A DNA stretch of 61,045 nt from Bacteroidia bacterium (GCA_016787445.1 JAEUTQ010000064.1:1-61045); one strand, 5' to 3'. Positions 1-9,883 are shown, numbered from the stretch's first letter. The notes: a model not told the origin generated them from the letters alone. A program made the numbers and translations.

Positions 1-1
1 T

Positions 2-394
2 GAAGGAAATTATTTGCATTTCCCTGATGGTGTAAAAAAATACATTAAGTATTGTCAGGAAGAAGACAAAGCAACTAATCGTCCATATTCATCTCGATAC
101 ATTGGTTCAGGCGTTGCAGATATTCACCGCAATTTAATTTCTGGCGGTATTTATATTTATCCTACAACTACAAAATCTCCCAATGGAAAATTACGTTTGT
201 TGTATGAGTGTAATCCATTAGCATTTATTGTTGAACAGGCGGGTGGTAAAGCTACCGACGGTAAAACGCGCATCATGGAGAAGGACCTTAAAGAATTGCA
301 TCAACGCACGCCGTTGTTTTTAGGTAGCGCAGAAATGGTTGAGAAGGCTATGGAATTTATGGCCAAATACGCCGAAGAAAGTGTGCAAAAGTAA
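2..394 (+). CDS. fbp: Fructose-1,6-bisphosphatase, class I (C-terminal part)
   Basis: Gluconeogenic enzyme that hydrolyses fructose-1,6-bisphosphate to fructose-6-phosphate and phosphate in the cytoplasm. The window opens inside the gene: the frame is open from base 2 and reads [15 protein letters not shown], so the true start lies upstream and only about the last 130 residues are present. The FBPase active-site signature is visible as [13 protein letters not shown], followed by the Mg-site region [13 protein letters not shown]. Other typical FBPase segments are [20 protein letters not shown] and the C-terminal TPLFLGS. The methyltransferase gene begins three bases after the stop codon, so the two are probably co-transcribed. 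Class and identity are firm; the N-terminal half cannot be judged. Confidence 0.95.
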   Translation, partial: EGNYLHFPDGVKKYIKYCQEEDKATNRPYSSRYIGSGVADIHRNLISGGIYIYPTTTKSPNGKLRLLYECNPLAFIVEQAGGKATDGKTRIMEKDLKELHQRTPLFLGSAEMVEKAMEFMAKYAEESVQK

Positions 395-397
395 ATC

Positions 398-1105
398 ATG
401 CCATCAGGCACTTTATATCTTATACCTGTTCCCATCAGCGAAACGGATTTATGTTTGGTTGTTCCAAATTATAATTCTGAGCTGGTTAATTCTCTTACTT
501 ATTTTATTGCCGAGGACGCTAAGAATGCCCGTCGTTTTTTAAAACAATGTAATTACGCGGATATTTCTAAAGCTGAAATTGCGGAGCTGAATGAACACAC
601 TAAATCTAACTCAGTTTCTGAACTAATTAAGCCATTAATAGAAGGAAAAAATGTTGGTTTACTCAGTGATGCGGGGTGTCCGGGGATTGCTGATCCGGGA
701 GCGGATGTTGTAAAACTCGCGCATCAGAAAAACATTGTTGTTAAACCGTTAATAGGTCCGAGCTCCATTGTTTTGAGTATTATGGCAAGTGGTTTTAACG
801 GACAAAATTTCGCTTTTGTGGGTTATCTTCCCATTGAAAAACCGCAACGCTGTAAACGAATTAAGGAACTTGAAAATCTGGCAGTAAAGAGTAATCTGGC
901 GCAGTTTTTTATTGAAACCCCCTATAGGAACGGACAGCTTTTCGATGATTTAATTCAAACTTTGCAACCTGAAACGCTTTTATTTATTGGAATTAACCTT
1001 ACTTCATCATCTGAAAAACTTGTATCAAAATCGGTTAAAATGTGGAAGCAGGCACCTAAGCCTGATTTTCATAAAATCCCGGCGGTTTTTGGTATTTATA
1101 GGTAA
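398..1105 (+). CDS. SAM-dependent methyltransferase, RsmI/tetrapyrrole-methylase fold
   Basis: 235-residue member of the SAM-dependent methylase superfamily that includes RsmI, which 2'-O-methylates 16S rRNA C1402. It opens with GTLYLIPVPISE and carries the family glycine-rich motif LLSDAGCPGIADPG near residue 90, followed by VKPLIGPSSIVLSIMASGF, which in RsmI contributes to SAM binding. It is shorter than full RsmI (about 280 residues); Bacteroidota commonly encode such a short paralog, whose target is not established. The ATG at 398 follows the fbp stop directly, which favours one transcript. Calling it RsmI itself would be an over-claim, so no symbol is given. Confidence 0.85.
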   Translation: MPSGTLYLIPVPISETDLCLVVPNYNSELVNSLTYFIAEDAKNARRFLKQCNYADISKAEIAELNEHTKSNSVSELIKPLIEGKNVGLLSDAGCPGIADPGADVVKLAHQKNIVVKPLIGPSSIVLSIMASGFNGQNFAFVGYLPIEKPQRCKRIKELENLAVKSNLAQFFIETPYRNGQLFDDLIQTLQPETLLFIGINLTSSSEKLVSKSVKMWKQAPKPDFHKIPAVFGIYR

Positions 1106-1165
1106 AAAATCCCCTTCCATCAATTTATTTAGATTTTTAGACGACAAAAAACGGTTTTTTTCTTC

Positions 1166-1195
1166 TTGTCATTTCGGTGATTTTTATTAAATTAG
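1166..1195 (+). promoter_or_regulatory. Candidate Bacteroidota promoter for the SBBP gene
   Basis: TTG at 1166-1168, a 19-base spacer, then TAAATTAG at 1188-1195, which matches TAnnTTTG at all but one base. It sits 24 bases before the ATG at 1220. The match is by eye and such motifs arise by chance in AT-rich DNA. Confidence 0.35.
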
Positions 1196-1219
1196 ATACC
1201 GTTAATTTAACTGAAAATT

Positions 1220-4200
1220 ATGCTTAAAATCTACACTAAAACCGTATTGGGTTTAATGGCCTTTTCCTTAGCCACAGGTACTTTTGCTTCCAATAGTAAA
1301 AAATCTATTGATGATGTAAAAGGTAAAGTAAAGGATGAGTTGGTATTTACCGAAAATAAGGGGCAGGTGAGTGATCAAAACCACAACCCACGTCCTGATG
1401 TTTTATTCAGTGGAACAAATGATGGATTAGTTTATCATTTAAGAAACAATGGCGTAAGCTATCAGTTAAATCATGTAGATAGTTGGAAATCTTTAGCGGA
1501 AATGGAAGGAAGATCCAATAACGCTCCGGCTAATTTTCAAGTCAAGGTTCCTTTTCAAACTACGGTGTATCGTTTGGATATGAACTGGAAGGGGATTAAC
1601 AAGAATTATACTATTGAGACGCAAAATCAAAAGTCTGCGATAAATAATTATTATTTAGAAAATGGTTCTGAATACACTCAAAATGTACGTTCGTATGAAG
1701 ATGTTTATTATAGAAACATTTATACTAACATCGACTTGCATTATTACCAAAAGGAGAACTCATTGAAGTACGATTATATAGTAAAGCCGGGAGCAGATTA
1801 CAAAAAAATTAAATTGGAAGTAGAGGGTGCTGAGAATATAAAAGTAGAAAAGGATGGCTCCTTAACACTAACAACTCCTTTAGGAAACATACAAGAAGGA
1901 ACACCTGTTGTTTTTCAAGACGGAAAACAATTAGAAGCGAAATGGGTGGTAGAAGAAAATGTTTTATCCTTTGAAATCGAAAATTATAATCCTGCCAAAG
2001 AGTTAATCATTGATCCGGCTACACGTGTATGGGGAACCTATTATGGTGGTACCGGTAATGATTACGGACACTCTACTAGTTTAGACGCAGCCGGCAATAT
2101 ATATATGGCGGGTTATACTAATTCAAGCGCCGGAACTATCATGGCAACTGCAGGAAGTCACCAAGCTACATTTGGTGGCGGTTCGGCTGATGCATTTCTT
2201 GTTAAGTTTAATTCTAACGGTGTGCGTCAGTGGGCAACTTATTATGGCGGTACCGGAAATGATTATGGTTATTCTTGTAAAACAGATGCAGCAGGAAACG
2301 TATTCTTAACCGGTTACACTACAACTGGTACAAGTACACTAATCGCACCTGCAGGAGCACATCAAACTGCTTTTGGTGGTGGTGCAAATGATGCCTTTTT
2401 AGTAAAGTTCAATTCTGCGGGTGTTCGTCAGTGGGGAACTTATTACGGCGGTACTGGCGGTGATATTGCTTATTCATGCGCAACAGATGCAGCCGGTAAC
2501 GTTTATATCGTTGGATATTCTGCAACATCAACTGCAAATGTTATATCAACTGCAGGAAGTCATCAGGTAACCATCGGCGGAGGCTTTGATGCATTCGCAG
2601 CTAAATTTAATGCTGCCGGTGTTCGTCAGTGGGGTACATATATTGGTGGAACAGGAGGAGAGTATGCTTATTCTTGTGCTACTGATGCAAGTAGTAATTT
2701 ATTTGTGACAGGATTCACTAATTCAAGTAACGGCATTTCAACTGTAGGAAGTCATCAAGCCACTTACGGCGGTAATGATGATGCATTTCTAGTAAAGTTT
2801 AATACTTCCGGTGTTCGTCAGTTCGGTACTTATTATGGTGACGGAAGCGGAAGTGATTATGCATATGGTTGCACCGTAGATGGAACTGGAAATGTTTTGA
2901 TAACAGGATTAACAAACTCAACCGGAGGTACGGCTATTGCAACAGTTGGTAGCCATCAGGCATCTTACGATAGCGGATATGATGCTTTCTTAGCAAAATT
3001 CAATAATACCGGTGTTCGTCAGTGGGGAACATATTATGGTGGTGCAGGATACGAAGAAGGACAAAGTGTATCTGCAGACGGAAGTGGTAACGTTTATATT
3101 GCAGGATTAACGTCAACATTTATGGGAAGCGGCATTGCAACTCCGGGAAGTTATCAATCTGCGAATGGTGGAGGTAATGATGCTTTCTTGGCTAAATTTA
3201 ACGCGAGTGGTGTTCGTCAGTGGGGTACATATTATGGTGGAGTAGGTGGAGATGCAGGATTATCATGTATTGCTGAAGCGACCAATTATGTTTATTTATC
3301 TGGTAGAACAAACTCTTCTGCTGCCGGCGTAATTGCAAGTGCAGGAAGTCATCAAGCTGCTGCGGGCGGAAACGATGATGCGTTTTTAGTGAAATTATGT
3401 AATTTACCTAATGCACCAACAAACTTAACACCTGTTGCAAATCAAACTTTATGTGCAGGAGGAACTACAACACTTACTATTAGCGGTACAGGAAGTTTAA
3501 GTTGGTTTGCCAATCCAACAGGCGGAGTCGCTTTGGCAACCGGTGCAACTTATGTAACACCTGTTTTATCAGCCGGAACTTATACCTATTATGCAGAAGC
3601 CAATACATGTACTGTAAGCGCTATGCGTACACCAATAACAGTTACTGTTGAAGCTTTTCCTGTAATTTCCGTGAATAGCGGAACAATTTGTAGAGGTAGT
3701 TCTTTTACAATTACACCTTCAGGTGCCGCAACTTATACTATTCAGGGTGGAAGCACAGTAGTGAGTCCAACCATTACTACTTCTTATTCTGTAACAGGTA
3801 CCAGTTCATTTGGATGTTTAGCCGCTTCAAATGCAACAGCAGTTGTTACGGTGGTAGCTAACCCAACAGTATCTGTAAATAGCGGAAGTATCTGTGCAGG
3901 AAAATCATTTACAATGAGTCCTAGCGGCGCAACTTCTTATACATTCCAGGGTGGAAGTGCGGTGGTAACACCAACTGCAACTTCTAGTTATACTGTGATA
4001 GGAAGCAATGCCTCAGGTTGTGTATCACAAACATTTGCTACATCCAATGTTTCGGTGGTTGCTAATCCAACAATTACCGTTAATAGCGGAACAATGTGTG
4101 TGGGTGGCTCATTTACAATGACGCCTTCAGGTGCATCTACTTATACATTCCAAGGCGGAAGCGCCGTGGTAAGTCCAACTTCTACCACTACTTTTTCAGT

Positions 4201-5818
4201 TGTTGGAACAAGTGCAGCGGGTTGTATTTCTAATACAGTTACATCCGGTGTTACTGTTTATAATTTGCCGGTTGTAAATGCTATCACTAGTTTGAGCTTA
4301 ATTTGTTCAGGACAAAACGTAAACATTACCGCCATTGGCGCATTAACTTATACTTGGAATACGGGTGCTACAACACAGGTAATTGCTGTTTCTCCAACAG
4401 TAACCACAACATATACTGTTACAGGAACAGATGGAAACGGTTGTAGAAAATCAGCTACCGAAACTGTTACTGTAAATCCTTTACCTTCTGTATCTGCAGT
4501 GTCTGCTCCAACAGCAATTTGTGTGGGACAAAGCGGAACCTTAACAGCAAGCGGTGCTTCAACCTATTCATGGAGTACAGGAGCAATGGCTCCCGCAATT
4601 TTAGTTACGCCAACGGTTACCACTACTTACACAGTGTATGGAACAGATGCATTTGGTTGCTCTAATTCTAATACTTTAGTAACGGTTGTTAATCCTTTAC
4701 CTGTCATCACTGTTGCTCCGGCATCCAGTGTAATTTGTTTAAATGAATCTGTAAGTTTAACTGCATCCGGTGCTTCTACATATACATGGAGTACAGGTCC
4801 AACAGGAAGTAATATCAACGTTACCCCTACAGTCACAACTACATATACAGTTCTGGGAACAAATTCTAACGGTTGTGTCAACGCGGCAACATCTTCTATT
4901 ACTGTTAACGGATTGCCTGTGGTGAATGCGTTTTCTTCGCCGGGTACTGTTTGTGCCGGAAGTACAGTATCATTAAGTGCAGTCGGCGCTACATCATATA
5001 CATGGAATACAGGGCCAACCACACAATCAACAACAGCTAATCCAACTTCTCAAACAACATATACTGTAATCGGTACTGCAGCTAACGGTTGTACCAATAC
5101 AGCGGTAACAACGGTTTCCGTAAATGCTTTACCTACATTAAATGTGGCGCAAACTCCGGGTCCGTTATGTCCTGGTCAAACAGGAACTTTAACGGCAACA
5201 GGTGCGAATACATATACATGGAATACAAGCGCAACAACAGCGGCTATTGCAGTTTCTCCTACAGTAAGTACTAACTACACCGTAACAGGTACTGATGCGA
5301 ATGGTTGTGTGAACGCAACCGTAGCAACATTTACGGTGAATACACCTCCGGTATTAGCGCCAACAAGTAGTAACACTTTAATTTGTGTTGGACAATCTGC
5401 TACATTAACGGCGACCGGTGCATTAACTTATACTTGGAACACCACAGCTAATACAGCAGCAATTGTTGAATCTCCAACTGTAACTACTACCTATACTGTG
5501 TCAGGTACTGATGCGAATGGATGTACAAGTACAGATACTGTTACACAATACGTATCACCATGTACAGGAATTGCGAATGTGGGATCTAATGAAGAAATCA
5601 TTAATGTTTATCCAAATCCAACGAATGGACAATTCACTGTTTTATTGCCTCGTGAGGCTAAGTTAATCGTGACTGATTTAGTTGGTAAATTAATTTATCA
5701 AGCCGATTTAAATGAAGGAAAACACAATTTAGATTTAAGTGAAAGTGCAAATGGAATTTACTTTGTGCGGGTAGAGTATGGCAATATCACCCGAAGCGTT
5801 AAGTTGATCAAACAATAA
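1220..5818 (+). CDS. Secreted SBBP-repeat / Ig-like protein with T9SS type A sorting domain
   Basis: 1,532-residue exported protein of mosaic build. A signal peptide (about residues 1-23, ending TGTFAS) is followed by a conserved N-terminal domain beginning FTENKGQVSDQ, as seen in SBBP-repeat proteins. Residues about 268-727 hold seven SBBP (beta-propeller) units of about 66 residues, each starting RQWGTYYGG and ending DAFLVKFN. Then come one Ig-like domain, three 68-residue units (VNSGTICRGSSFTI type) and six 72-residue units (CVGQSGTLTASGASTY type), each with a conserved Cys pair. The last 80 residues form a type A T9SS sorting domain (VYPNPTNGQFTVLLP ... GIYFVRVEYG). It is expected to cross the outer membrane through T9SS and be attached or released. 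Ligand unknown. It stands alone between its own promoter and a terminator. Confidence 0.9.
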   Translation: MLKIYTKTVLGLMAFSLATGTFASNSKKSIDDVKGKVKDELVFTENKGQVSDQNHNPRPDVLFSGTNDGLVYHLRNNGVSYQLNHVDSWKSLAEMEGRSNNAPANFQVKVPFQTTVYRLDMNWKGINKNYTIETQNQKSAINNYYLENGSEYTQNVRSYEDVYYRNIYTNIDLHYYQKENSLKYDYIVKPGADYKKIKLEVEGAENIKVEKDGSLTLTTPLGNIQEGTPVVFQDGKQLEAKWVVEENVLSFEIENYNPAKELIIDPATRVWGTYYGGTGNDYGHSTSLDAAGNIYMAGYTNSSAGTIMATAGSHQATFGGGSADAFLVKFNSNGVRQWATYYGGTGNDYGYSCKTDAAGNVFLTGYTTTGTSTLIAPAGAHQTAFGGGANDAFLVKFNSAGVRQWGTYYGGTGGDIAYSCATDAAGNVYIVGYSATSTANVISTAGSHQVTIGGGFDAFAAKFNAAGVRQWGTYIGGTGGEYAYSCATDASSNLFVTGFTNSSNGISTVGSHQATYGGNDDAFLVKFNTSGVRQFGTYYGDGSGSDYAYGCTVDGTGNVLITGLTNSTGGTAIATVGSHQASYDSGYDAFLAKFNNTGVRQWGTYYGGAGYEEGQSVSADGSGNVYIAGLTSTFMGSGIATPGSYQSANGGGNDAFLAKFNASGVRQWGTYYGGVGGDAGLSCIAEATNYVYLSGRTNSSAAGVIASAGSHQAAAGGNDDAFLVKLCNLPNAPTNLTPVANQTLCAGGTTTLTISGTGSLSWFANPTGGVALATGATYVTPVLSAGTYTYYAEANTCTVSAMRTPITVTVEAFPVISVNSGTICRGSSFTITPSGAATYTIQGGSTVVSPTITTSYSVTGTSSFGCLAASNATAVVTVVANPTVSVNSGSICAGKSFTMSPSGATSYTFQGGSAVVTPTATSSYTVIGSNASGCVSQTFATSNVSVVANPTITVNSGTMCVGGSFTMTPSGASTYTFQGGSAVVSPTSTTTFSVVGTSAAGCISNTVTSGVTVYNLPVVNAITSLSLICSGQNVNITAIGALTYTWNTGATTQVIAVSPTVTTTYTVTGTDGNGCRKSATETVTVNPLPSVSAVSAPTAICVGQSGTLTASGASTYSWSTGAMAPAILVTPTVTTTYTVYGTDAFGCSNSNTLVTVVNPLPVITVAPASSVICLNESVSLTASGASTYTWSTGPTGSNINVTPTVTTTYTVLGTNSNGCVNAATSSITVNGLPVVNAFSSPGTVCAGSTVSLSAVGATSYTWNTGPTTQSTTANPTSQTTYTVIGTAANGCTNTAVTTVSVNALPTLNVAQTPGPLCPGQTGTLTATGANTYTWNTSATTAAIAVSPTVSTNYTVTGTDANGCVNATVATFTVNTPPVLAPTSSNTLICVGQSATLTATGALTYTWNTTANTAAIVESPTVTTTYTVSGTDANGCTSTDTVTQYVSPCTGIANVGSNEEIINVYPNPTNGQFTVLLPREAKLIVTDLVGKLIYQADLNEGKHNLDLSESANGIYFVRVEYGNITRSVKLIKQ
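2023..3400 (+). repeat. Seven tandem SBBP-encoding repeats of about 198 bp
   Basis: In-frame tandem repeats inside the 1220-5818 gene. Each encodes a W-G-T-Y-Y-G-G strand, a DAAGN(V/I)Y strand and a SHQ...GG.DAFLVKFN segment. Unit starts lie near 2030, 2230, 2430, 2630, 2820, 3020 and 3220. Copies are diverged at DNA level. Confidence 0.8.
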
Positions 5819-5840
5819 ATAATTCATTACTATTAAAAGA

Positions 5841-5866
5841 AAAGGCGGTTTATACCGCCTTTTTTA
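5841..5866 (+). terminator. Intrinsic terminator after the SBBP gene, probably bidirectional
   Basis: An 8-bp GC-rich stem AAAGGCGG / CCGCCTTT with a short TTTATA loop, followed by a T run. It begins 22 bases after the stop codon. The opposite strand also has a T-rich tail, so it may serve the convergent gene at 5940-6599 too. Confidence 0.85.
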
Positions 5867-5939
5867 TTCTCGTGTAAAACTGCTTGACTTCTTTACCCAT
5901 TATGACGAAGGATAATTAATTATCTGTCAAATCAAATAA

Positions 5940-6599
5940 TCAATGACAGTCACTTTCACACGAACAATGTTTATCGGAGTCTGCTTTTTCAAAACATTCA
6001 CGGCCTTCTTTAAACGATAAGTAAGCTAATATTAATGCCCCTATACTATCTATATATTGAATTTTTGCAAACTGATAAAGCCCACTTGAAACAAGTAAGA
6101 CAACTGACATATAAATACAAACTTTAGTGCATTCTGCATCGGCAATTATAGCCGGAGAGTTTAACGCCGTACCAACTTTTGTTTTCTGTTGCACCAGCAA
6201 CAACATTACCAATATTGAAATACATGATATGATTACTCCCCATAAAGTGGTTTCCGGTTGTTGATTTGTAACAATATTATAGATGCCGGTAACAATTAAT
6301 GTAAGTACAAGTGCGTAAAAGGCAAAGCCAGTTATTTTCAGGGCTGTACGTTCGTAGGCATCGCGGTTACTTTCAGGGTTTCTTTTAATTCGAATAACCA
6401 TATGTAGTATACCAAAACCGGAAATTGTTTCAATAAAACTATCAGCGCCAAATCCGAAAAGCGTTAGGCTTTCATCATTGTAGCCTAGGTAAGTACTTAT
6501 AGTTCCTTCTGCAATATTATATACTATTGTGAATACAGAAAGTATAAATGCAGTTTTAAAATAGTGCTGTAGATTATTTTCCGATTTATTGTTTGGCAT
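5940..6599 (-). CDS. CDF-like (cation efflux) multi-TM protein, short form
   Basis: 219-residue membrane protein with about six hydrophobic segments. The pattern resembles the transmembrane domain of cation diffusion facilitators: an early acidic helix with GADSFIETISG, a later helix SPAIIADAECTKVCIY, and a last helix IDSIGALILAYLSFKEG. The aspartates kept in these helices fit metal binding. It ends in a Cys/His-rich tail (DKHCSCESDCH) and has no room for the cytoplasmic C-terminal domain of full CDF proteins. I chose the ATG at 6599; an in-frame TTG lies 15 bases upstream. The gene sits between two terminators and is probably expressed alone. CDF-type transport of a divalent metal is an inference. 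Confidence 0.7.
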   Translation of the reverse strand: MPNNKSENNLQHYFKTAFILSVFTIVYNIAEGTISTYLGYNDESLTLFGFGADSFIETISGFGILHMVIRIKRNPESNRDAYERTALKITGFAFYALVLTLIVTGIYNIVTNQQPETTLWGVIISCISILVMLLLVQQKTKVGTALNSPAIIADAECTKVCIYMSVVLLVSSGLYQFAKIQYIDSIGALILAYLSFKEGRECFEKADSDKHCSCESDCH

Positions 6600-6643
6600 T
6601 TTATGCAAGTGCAAAGTTCGAAACTATATATATATATTAAAAA

Positions 6644-6668
6644 AAAGCCCTCCGGTTTGGAGGGCTTC
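6644..6668 (-). terminator. Intrinsic terminator of the adhesin-PorP-PorE unit
   Basis: Stem AGCCCTCC / GGAGGGCT around a short loop. Read on the minus strand it is followed by a run of eight T. It starts about 14 bases past the stop codon of the PorE-like gene. Confidence 0.9.
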
Positions 6669-6681
6669 TTAAAGTGACGTT

Positions 6682-8886
6682 TTATTTACTTGAGTTAATG
6701 ATTTTAATTTCAGATTCACCCAATACCTTTAAAGCTGTTCGGCGATTCTTTTGATGAGCAGCTTCCCATTCCTCACTTTTTGGCTTCATCTTGTTGATTT
6801 CTGCTTCAGTTACCAAAGGATTTGTTTCTCCCCAGCCTTTTGAAACTAAACGCTCTGCTTTAATGCCTTTTGAAATGACATAATCAACACAAGATTGAGC
6901 TCGTGCAATAGAAAGTTTCAAGTTATAAGCATCACTACCACGGCTATCTGTATTAGCTTCAATGGAAACTTTTAAGTTGTCGTTGAGGTTTAATAGGTCA
7001 ACTAACTTGTCTAAGTTTTCCATTCCTTTAGGACGAAGTTTAGCAGAGTTAAAGTCGTATTCAATTCCATCAATAGCAATTTCACCGGCAGGAATTTTAT
7101 TTAAAAAGAAATCTTGTTGAAACACTTGTGATGTTGTTTTATCTAGTGTGTTTAAACTTCCGGCGTCACCGAAATATTTATTCTTTTGTGCTTTTAAGAA
7201 GTATTCCATCTTAGGTTTTAATTCTACTGAATAATTACCTTGGTCGTCAGTGGCCACATAAATTGGTTCGTCAACGCCATGCGCATCAATAATACTTACT
7301 AAAGCTTCTTTTAATGGTTCGTTGGTTTGAGCGTCAAAAACAATCCCTTCTAAGCTAAACTTAATTGGTTTGTTCATGAATTCAAAAATCTTATAACAGT
7401 TTCCGCCCGGACAATCCTCACGGTCACTGGCAAAGAAACCTGTACCGCTAATTCTATCCAAAACAAAATAGGCATCATCCTTACTTGAGTTAAATGGTGC
7501 GTTTAAATTTTGTGGGAAACCAAATAAACCATCAGTTGAATTAAAATCACATTTAAAAATGTCTAATCCGCCTAAACCTGCTAATCCATTTGAACTAAAA
7601 TATAAAGTACCACTTATGGCATGAATAAATGGTGTCACTTCATCGCCTGATGTGTTGAAAGGAGCTCCTAAGTTCTTAGGCGCACCGGTTACACCATTTT
7701 CATCAATGGTTGATACCCAAATATCATAACCACCCATACCACCCGGGCGATTGGAAGAGAAGTAAAGTAGTTTTCCATCCGGACTTAAACAAGGCTGCAT
7801 CGTACGATATCCCGGCATATTTATATTGTCGGCAAGTTTCATCCCTTGAAAGAACATCGTACCGTTTGATTTTGATTTATAAATAAATGCTTCTTTTGGG
7901 TTTACATCATTCCAACGTGTATAGTATATTGAACCATCTTCACTGTAAAAAGCAGCACCTTCATGCGCATCTGTGTTTACTGGTCCGCGGAAATTAACAG
8001 CAGGTGACCAGGAAGTGTCTGTTTTCTCTGTGTAATATAAATCACAAAGATAAGATCCGTCTTGACGTTTCGGATCCATTACAATATTCCCTTTTCGTGC
8101 GCTGGTAAAAATGATTTTATTGGAAGCAGAATAAAAAGTAGGAGCGAAGCTGGAATTTCCATTATTAAAAACGGAAGTATCCAACTTGCTAACTTTAATC
8201 TCTCTACTCACTTTAGCACTATCCATACCTAAATAACACCCTGCTTCTTTTTTACGGGCGATTTTCACTAATGAATCATTGGAATTAGGAGATGAAACAA
8301 ATGCTTCAAATGCGCCTAAAGCTTCCTGGTATTTTTTATTATTCATTAATGATAATGCGTAGAAATAATTAGCATCAGTGTAAATATTTCTCTCCACACA
8401 TTTTTTTAGGTATAATGAAGCGTTATTGTAATCATTGTTGTAAAGATGTGATAATCCTAAACGATATAAAACATAATCATACTTAGATACTTTTTTCGGA
8501 TCAACAGTAGTTGCGCTTGCCGACGATTTCTTTGTACTGTCGTTAGCAATTGGCGCTTGTTTAACAGGAGTTACTCGTTGTGATGCAGCTAATGAATCTT
8601 TACCTGTATTGGAGGTGCTGTCGTTTTTAACCGTTTGATTTTTTTTCTTTTCCTCTTTAGGCAAAATGCTGAGGTTTACCATTTGGATTTTGTATGGTAA
8701 CACGCGGGATTGGTTAACGTTTGTATCGTTAATCACTTTTGAATAGTATAATGCAGCATTCGCATAATCACGTTGATTATAAAATTTATCAGCAGCTTCT
8801 ATCTTCGCAAAATTAGATTGCGCTAATGACTCAATAAAAAACAAGCCTGAAAAAAGGAGGATGAAATAATAGGATTTTGTATTCAT
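6682..8886 (-). CDS. PorE-like OmpA-family protein (TPR, PD40, regulatory-like, OmpA)
   Basis: About 734-residue exported protein with the domain order of the T9SS component PorE. After a signal peptide (FLFSGL-type core, cleavage near SLAQ) come TPR-like helices at about 25-210, PD40/WD40-like beta-propeller strands at about 250-480 (for example KIIFTSARKGN, LLYFSSNRPGGMGGYDIW, GTLYFSSNGLAGLGGLDIF), a carboxypeptidase-regulatory-like domain (GIVFDAQTNEPLKEALVSI), and a C-terminal OmpA peptidoglycan-binding domain with IEANTDSRGSDAYNLKLS and KNRRTALKV. PorE tethers T9SS parts to peptidoglycan. Unlike known PorE it shows no lipobox cysteine. I chose the ATG at 8886, 4 bases after the PorP stop, over the one at 8922, because the signal peptide starts there. 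A close paralog lies at 26754-28919. Confidence 0.88.
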   Translation of the reverse strand: MNTKSYYFILLFSGLFFIESLAQSNFAKIEAADKFYNQRDYANAALYYSKVINDTNVNQSRVLPYKIQMVNLSILPKEEKKKNQTVKNDSTSNTGKDSLAASQRVTPVKQAPIANDSTKKSSASATTVDPKKVSKYDYVLYRLGLSHLYNNDYNNASLYLKKCVERNIYTDANYFYALSLMNNKKYQEALGAFEAFVSSPNSNDSLVKIARKKEAGCYLGMDSAKVSREIKVSKLDTSVFNNGNSSFAPTFYSASNKIIFTSARKGNIVMDPKRQDGSYLCDLYYTEKTDTSWSPAVNFRGPVNTDAHEGAAFYSEDGSIYYTRWNDVNPKEAFIYKSKSNGTMFFQGMKLADNINMPGYRTMQPCLSPDGKLLYFSSNRPGGMGGYDIWVSTIDENGVTGAPKNLGAPFNTSGDEVTPFIHAISGTLYFSSNGLAGLGGLDIFKCDFNSTDGLFGFPQNLNAPFNSSKDDAYFVLDRISGTGFFASDREDCPGGNCYKIFEFMNKPIKFSLEGIVFDAQTNEPLKEALVSIIDAHGVDEPIYVATDDQGNYSVELKPKMEYFLKAQKNKYFGDAGSLNTLDKTTSQVFQQDFFLNKIPAGEIAIDGIEYDFNSAKLRPKGMENLDKLVDLLNLNDNLKVSIEANTDSRGSDAYNLKLSIARAQSCVDYVISKGIKAERLVSKGWGETNPLVTEAEINKMKPKSEEWEAAHQKNRRTALKVLGESEIKIINSSK

Positions 8887-8890
8887 AAAA

Positions 8891-9883
8891 TTATAATCGC
8901 GGACAATGTTTAATGGTTTCAACTTTTTCTTTCGCTAACAAGTAGGTGAATGCAATTTCCATGGCACCTCGGGTTTTGCTGGCGGTTTTTAATGAAGATG
9001 TATTAAAGTCGTAACCAAATTTTAAAATGTAATTTTCTTTTCTAACGCCAATACTTGCAATGCTGGCATCTTTCGCGCGGAAAACGTAACCGGCTAATAA
9101 ATACAATTTACCTTGCTTCAAGTAATAACCACCATCAACGGCATAGGTTTGTTCAAATGCTTTACCTTGCGACATGATTAATACTTTTGGTAACACGTAT
9201 AATACTTCAGTAATGTTTACGCGTGTACCTAAATGAATATTGAAGCGCATTGGTAAATGATTGTTTTGATCAAAGAAAGTTTCACGCGGTTTGGTTAAAT
9301 TGAATGCCGAAACTCCAATGAAAGGATTTACCCATGATTGTTGTTTAGTATAGAAATACATAAAACCTGCATTTAACTGAGGAAGTATTTGTGATTGACG
9401 GGTGAAGTTTTCATTGTTAGAATAGGTTTCGTCAAAATACCCTCCGTTTTTTGTATTGTATTGTTCGTCAAATGAAAATTTATCATCACGGATAGATTTT
9501 TGAGTAATTCCGGCTTGTAAACCAAAAGTGATATTGTGCACTTTTTCTTTATCAATTGGTAATGCATAACCAGCCGATACCAATGCCTGAAATGCATTAT
9601 AATTACCAATACCGGCACGCATATTCATGATTTGAATACCATAGCCCCATTTATCACGCGGCATATCTGCGCTTATCATAGCAGTAGTGAATGGTTTATA
9701 AGCAACCGAACTCCACTGATTTCGATACTGTGCATGTATACGCGCTGTTGCGTCCACAACACCGGTCATAGCCGGATTTAGAAACAATGGTCCCGAATCG
9801 TACAACGATAAATGGAAGTCTTGCGACTTCATACCGCTGCTCCATAATATAAGGATGACTAAAAATAATTTAAGTGTCTTCAT
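8891..9883 (-). CDS. PorP/SprF family T9SS outer membrane protein
   Basis: 330-residue outer membrane beta-barrel of the PorP/SprF family. A signal peptide ends near GMKSQ, and the mature start QDFHLSLYDSGPLFLNPAMTGV is the family hallmark, followed by AQYRNQW and alternating barrel strands to the end. SprF proteins are needed for secretion and surface attachment of SprB-like adhesins with type B sorting domains; PorP also takes part in the secretion machine. It lies directly downstream of the giant type B adhesin and directly upstream of the PorE-like gene, so it is probably the dedicated partner of that adhesin. Its nearest relative in the window is the 331-residue protein at 25755-26750, with near-identical N- and C-terminal motifs. 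Confidence 0.92.
   Translation of the reverse strand: MKTLKLFLVILILWSSGMKSQDFHLSLYDSGPLFLNPAMTGVVDATARIHAQYRNQWSSVAYKPFTTAMISADMPRDKWGYGIQIMNMRAGIGNYNAFQALVSAGYALPIDKEKVHNITFGLQAGITQKSIRDDKFSFDEQYNTKNGGYFDETYSNNENFTRQSQILPQLNAGFMYFYTKQQSWVNPFIGVSAFNLTKPRETFFDQNNHLPMRFNIHLGTRVNITEVLYVLPKVLIMSQGKAFEQTYAVDGGYYLKQGKLYLLAGYVFRAKDASIASIGVRKENYILKFGYDFNTSSLKTASKTRGAMEIAFTYLLAKEKVETIKHCPRL

Noticed and set aside
1146..1162. A-run / T-run hairpin before the SBBP gene as a terminator for the methyltransferase gene
   Set aside because: The stem is almost only A-T pairs around CGG and would be too weak; there is no GC-rich stem.
4627..5022. Long minus-strand open frame inside the SBBP/Ig-like gene
   Set aside because: It is a mirror frame of the repetitive Thr/Val-rich coding region, has no start context or family match, and similar shadows occur in all adhesin genes here.
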